Origin: Faecousia sp.
GTDB taxonomy: Bacteria; Bacillota; Clostridia; Oscillospirales; Oscillospiraceae
Assembly: GCA_029258495.1 (NCBI GenBank)
Contig: JARHYV010000292.1
Location: 1-7,094, forward strand
Direction: 5' to 3'
Length of the DNA: 7,094 nt
Each line of letters starts with the position of its first letter. Within the stretch, counting starts at the first letter, position 1. Made by a program: the position numbers and the translations under genes. Positions 6,357 through 7,094 of the stretch are shown in pieces. Under the pieces are notes generated by a model. The model searched no databases and was not told where the DNA came from. It saw only the letters and a list, made by a program, of their open reading frames with translations.

Positions 6357-7043
6357 TCACACCACCTCAAACTTGTACCCCACGCCCCAAACGGTCTTCA
6401 GCGACCACTGCTGAGATACCCCTTCCAGTTTTTCACGCAGCCGCTTTACATGGACATCCACCGTGCGGCTGTCGCCGAAATAATCAAAGCCCCAGACCTC
6501 GTCCAGCAGCTGATTGCGGGTGTAGACCCGATTGGGCGAGGATGCCAGATGGAACAAAAGCTCCATCTCCTTGGGGGGTGTGTCGATCTTTCTGCCGTCC
6601 ACCGTCAGCTCAAAAGCATCCATGTCGATGACCAGCTTGTCAAAGACCAGACGGCGGGACTTTTTCTCGGTGGTGATGCCGCTGGCACGGCGCAGCACTG
6701 CCTCGATGCGGGCAAGGACTTCCTTCATCTCGAAGGGCTTGGTGATGTAGTCGTCGGCACCGGTCTTCAGCCCCGTCACCTTGTCGTCGGTCTCGCCCTT
6801 GGCGGTCAGCATGATCACCGGGGTCTGGGACTCCATGCGGATGTTCTTGCATACGCTCCAGCCGTCCATCACGGGCATCATCACATCCAGCAGCACAAGA
6901 TCCGGCTTGATTGCCCGGAACTTGCTCAGACCGGCGCCGCCGTCGTGAGCCACCGTCACCGCATACCCCTCTTTTTCCAAATACATCTGCAGAAGCTCTG
7001 CAATATTCTTATCGTCCTCGACGATCAATACAGATACAGCCAT
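6357..7043 (-). CDS. OmpR/PhoB-family response regulator
   Basis: A 228-residue regulator, full length for the family. The receiver domain (1-118) has the acidic pair D10/D11, the phospho-acceptor D53 in LLDVMMP, T80 in MLTAKGE and K102 in TKPF. A winged-helix DNA-binding domain follows (about 130-226), with TPPKEMELLFHLA, the RVYTRNQLLDEVWG segment, the recognition helix in SRTVDVHVKRLREKL and the terminal WGVGYKF hairpin. It should bind direct-repeat DNA as a dimer when phosphorylated by the kinase encoded 3 nt downstream. The start is supported by GGAGGA (7051-7056), 7 nt before ATG. It is first in the regulator-kinase-htrA operon, an order like the secretion- or envelope-stress systems of Gram-positive bacteria. 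Target genes cannot be read from this window; autoregulation and control of htrA are inference. Confidence 0.96.
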   Translation of the reverse strand: MAVSVLIVEDDKNIAELLQMYLEKEGYAVTVAHDGGAGLSKFRAIKPDLVLLDVMMPVMDGWSVCKNIRMESQTPVIMLTAKGETDDKVTGLKTGADDYITKPFEMKEVLARIEAVLRRASGITTEKKSRRLVFDKLVIDMDAFELTVDGRKIDTPPKEMELLFHLASSPNRVYTRNQLLDEVWGFDYFGDSRTVDVHVKRLREKLEGVSQQWSLKTVWGVGYKFEVV

Positions 7044-7087
7044 GATTTGTTCCTCCAGTCATGATCAGATAGGTTTCCTTTTTACTC

Positions 7088-7093
7088 ATTATA
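7088..7093 (-). promoter_or_regulatory. -10 box of the regulator-kinase-htrA operon promoter
   Basis: Minus-strand TATAAT, a perfect -10 hexamer, at the last bases of the window. The predicted start is near 7081, giving a leader of about 38 nt before the regulator ATG at 7043. The -35 box and any regulator site would lie beyond the window edge, so this is a half-seen promoter. Confidence 0.5.
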
Positions 7094-7094
7094 G

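Noticed and set aside
6162..7064. A 300-codon plus-strand frame opposite the kinase start and the response regulator
   Set aside because: Antisense shadow of two motif-complete genes; composition (HH, QQ, GG runs) is not protein-like.
7009..7089. A 26-codon minus-strand ORF (MSKKETYLIM...) overlapping the regulator start
   Set aside because: Its ATG overlaps the TATAAT -10 box, so it would not be in the transcript; no ribosome site seen, and the real start at 7043 has a strong GGAGGA.

Overview
The window reads as ordinary chromosomal sequence from a Firmicute, most likely a Clostridia member with moderate-to-high GC (an Oscillospirales/Ruminococcaceae type is my guess). The reasons are strong AGGAGG-type ribosome sites, sigma-A-like promoters, the protein families present and GC-rich third codon positions. 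No IS element, CRISPR array, tRNA, rRNA or phage gene was seen. All six genes look intact except the one cut by the left edge.

Layout. (1) Positions 1-1119, minus strand: a membrane module transcribed leftward, nfeD (592-1041) followed 19 nt later by a stomatin/QmcA-like SPFH (Band 7) protein whose C-terminus runs off the window. A good extended -10 promoter (1091-1119) and a short 5' leader precede it. (2) Positions 1042-1433: a 392-base AT-richer divergent intergenic region. Besides the two divergent promoters it holds an unusual chain of short perfect palindromes, repeated TTTCC/GGAAA half-sites, and an 8-bp inverted repeat flanking the -35 of the rightward promoter. (3) Positions 1434-3521, plus strand: a THUMP-domain SAM-dependent RNA guanine-N2 methyltransferase (RlmL/YpsC type) and, 33 nt later, a diacylglycerol-kinase-family lipid kinase. 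A 13-bp perfect hairpin with U-tracts on both sides (3526-3570) ends this operon and the converging one. (4) Positions 3563-7093, minus strand: a three-gene envelope-stress type operon, OmpR-family response regulator, sensor histidine kinase and membrane-anchored HtrA serine protease, with a TATAAT -10 box at the extreme right edge.

Function. The right-hand operon resembles the CssRS/HtrA secretion-stress arrangement known from Bacillus: a transmembrane kinase senses an extracytoplasmic signal, phosphorylates the regulator, and the linked protease handles damaged exported proteins. The NfeD/SPFH pair is a widespread membrane-organising partnership. The methyltransferase/lipid kinase pair is probably housekeeping, modifying RNA and recycling diacylglycerol to phosphatidic acid.

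I did not find convincing evidence for a new multi-gene system. The most unexplained DNA is the palindrome-rich intergenic region at 1236-1378, followed by some departures from consensus in the kinase and the protease.
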